Of a stretch of 28,163 nucleotides of DNA, positions 28,026-28,163 are shown piece after piece. The stretch is from Candidatus Kaiserbacteria bacterium (GTDB taxonomy: Bacteria; Patescibacteria; Paceibacteria; UBA9973; UBA2103). Below the pieces are notes generated by a model. It was not told the origin of the DNA. It worked only from the letters and a program-made list of their open reading frames with translations, and searched no databases. Position numbers and translations under genes: made by a program. The stretch lies in NCBI GenBank assembly GCA_016182485.1, contig JACPGH010000001.1, forward strand, positions 1 to 28,163. The letters are read 5' to 3'. Numbering within the stretch: the first letter of the stretch is position 1; every line of letters begins with the position of its first letter.

Positions 28026-28163
28026 AGGCTCGCCATAAGGCGGCCCGACAGCAAGTCGAGGCTCGCCATAAGGCGGCCCGACAGCAAGTCGAGGCTCGCC
28101 ATAAGGCGGCCCGACAGCAAGTCGAGGCTCGCCATAAGGCGGCCCGACAGCAAGTCGAGGCTC
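28024..28163. repeat. 33-bp tandem repeat, at least 4.2 copies
   Basis: Four identical 33-bp units (28024-28056, 28057-28089, 28090-28122, 28123-28155) start CGAGGCTCGCCATAAGGCGG, and an 8-bp partial copy reaches the window end. There are no spacers, so this is a minisatellite and not a CRISPR. The unit length is a multiple of three and leaves the minus strand open as an 11-residue repeat. True array length is unknown because the window ends within it. Confidence 0.97.

Noticed and set aside
27554..28153. Minus-strand frame with an 11-residue repeat (LSGRLMASLDL)
   Set aside because: The frame stays open only because the tandem repeat unit is 33 bp; the rest is antisense to the surface protein. 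No start signal.
28024..28163. CRISPR array
   Set aside because: Units are contiguous with no spacers, and no cas gene is in the window.

Overview
The window looks like part of a chromosome from the Candidate Phyla Radiation (Patescibacteria), most likely the Parcubacteria/Paceibacteria side, for example a Kaiserbacteria-like lineage. This is an inference from several cues. There is an rpsF-ssb-rpsR cluster with no rplI. The EF-P has an unusual tip loop. There is a very large secreted surface protein with a peptidoglycan-binding domain and a Thr/Ala/Gly-rich beta architecture. Several small orphan regulators resemble families common in these genomes. Many genes also appear to be read from leaderless transcripts. 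TGA is used as a stop (ECF sigma, ftsK), so the genetic code is standard bacterial and not the TGA=Gly code of Gracilibacteria/Absconditabacteria. The DNA is moderately GC-rich, with a visibly AT-richer block at about 13.4-14.9 kb. No rRNA, tRNA, CRISPR array, transposase or phage gene was found.

Layout. 0.2-3.7 kb: ileS (IleS2-type) and a short recO. 3.7-7.0 kb: a six-helix orphan histidine kinase, divergent from a membrane-anchored beta-domain surface protein. 7.0-12.2 kb: glyS (alpha2 type), a 74-aa unknown protein, an AI-2E/PerM-family permease, metG and tatD. 12.2-14.4 kb: rpsF-ssb-rpsR and a THUMP-type RNA methyltransferase. 14.5-15.5 kb, minus strand: efp followed by a PemK/MazF-like protein. 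15.6-18.3 kb: an ECF sigma factor overlapping a small two-helix membrane protein, then glmS. 18.4-19.4 kb: an endonuclease/exonuclease/phosphatase-family protein and a 51-aa membrane protein with its own promoter and terminator. 19.5-23.1 kb, minus strand: a tight ftsK / membrane Ig-like protein / recA operon. 23.2-28.2 kb: a winged-helix regulator, a 0.4-kb leader with promoters and an early terminator, the 1175-aa S-layer-like protein, a long terminator and a 33-bp tandem repeat that runs off the window.

Together the genes serve translation (three aminoacyl-tRNA synthetases, S6, S18, EF-P, an RNA methyltransferase), DNA maintenance (RecO, SSB, RecA, FtsK, TatD, an EEP-family enzyme) and the cell surface (GlmS, two large surface proteins, a sensor kinase, an ECF sigma factor).

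The most interesting signals lie above the single-gene level. (1) Perfect or near-perfect palindromes sit in frame inside recO, ssb and ftsK, and a weaker one in ileS. (2) A loop-poor palindrome lies directly after each of the three aminoacyl-tRNA synthetase genes. (3) A -10-like hexamer recurs 6-9 nt before ATGs that lack a Shine-Dalgarno sequence. (4) GGACA half-sites and inverted repeats cluster inside and at the start of a winged-helix regulator gene. (5) The surface-protein gene has a long leader with a premature terminator.
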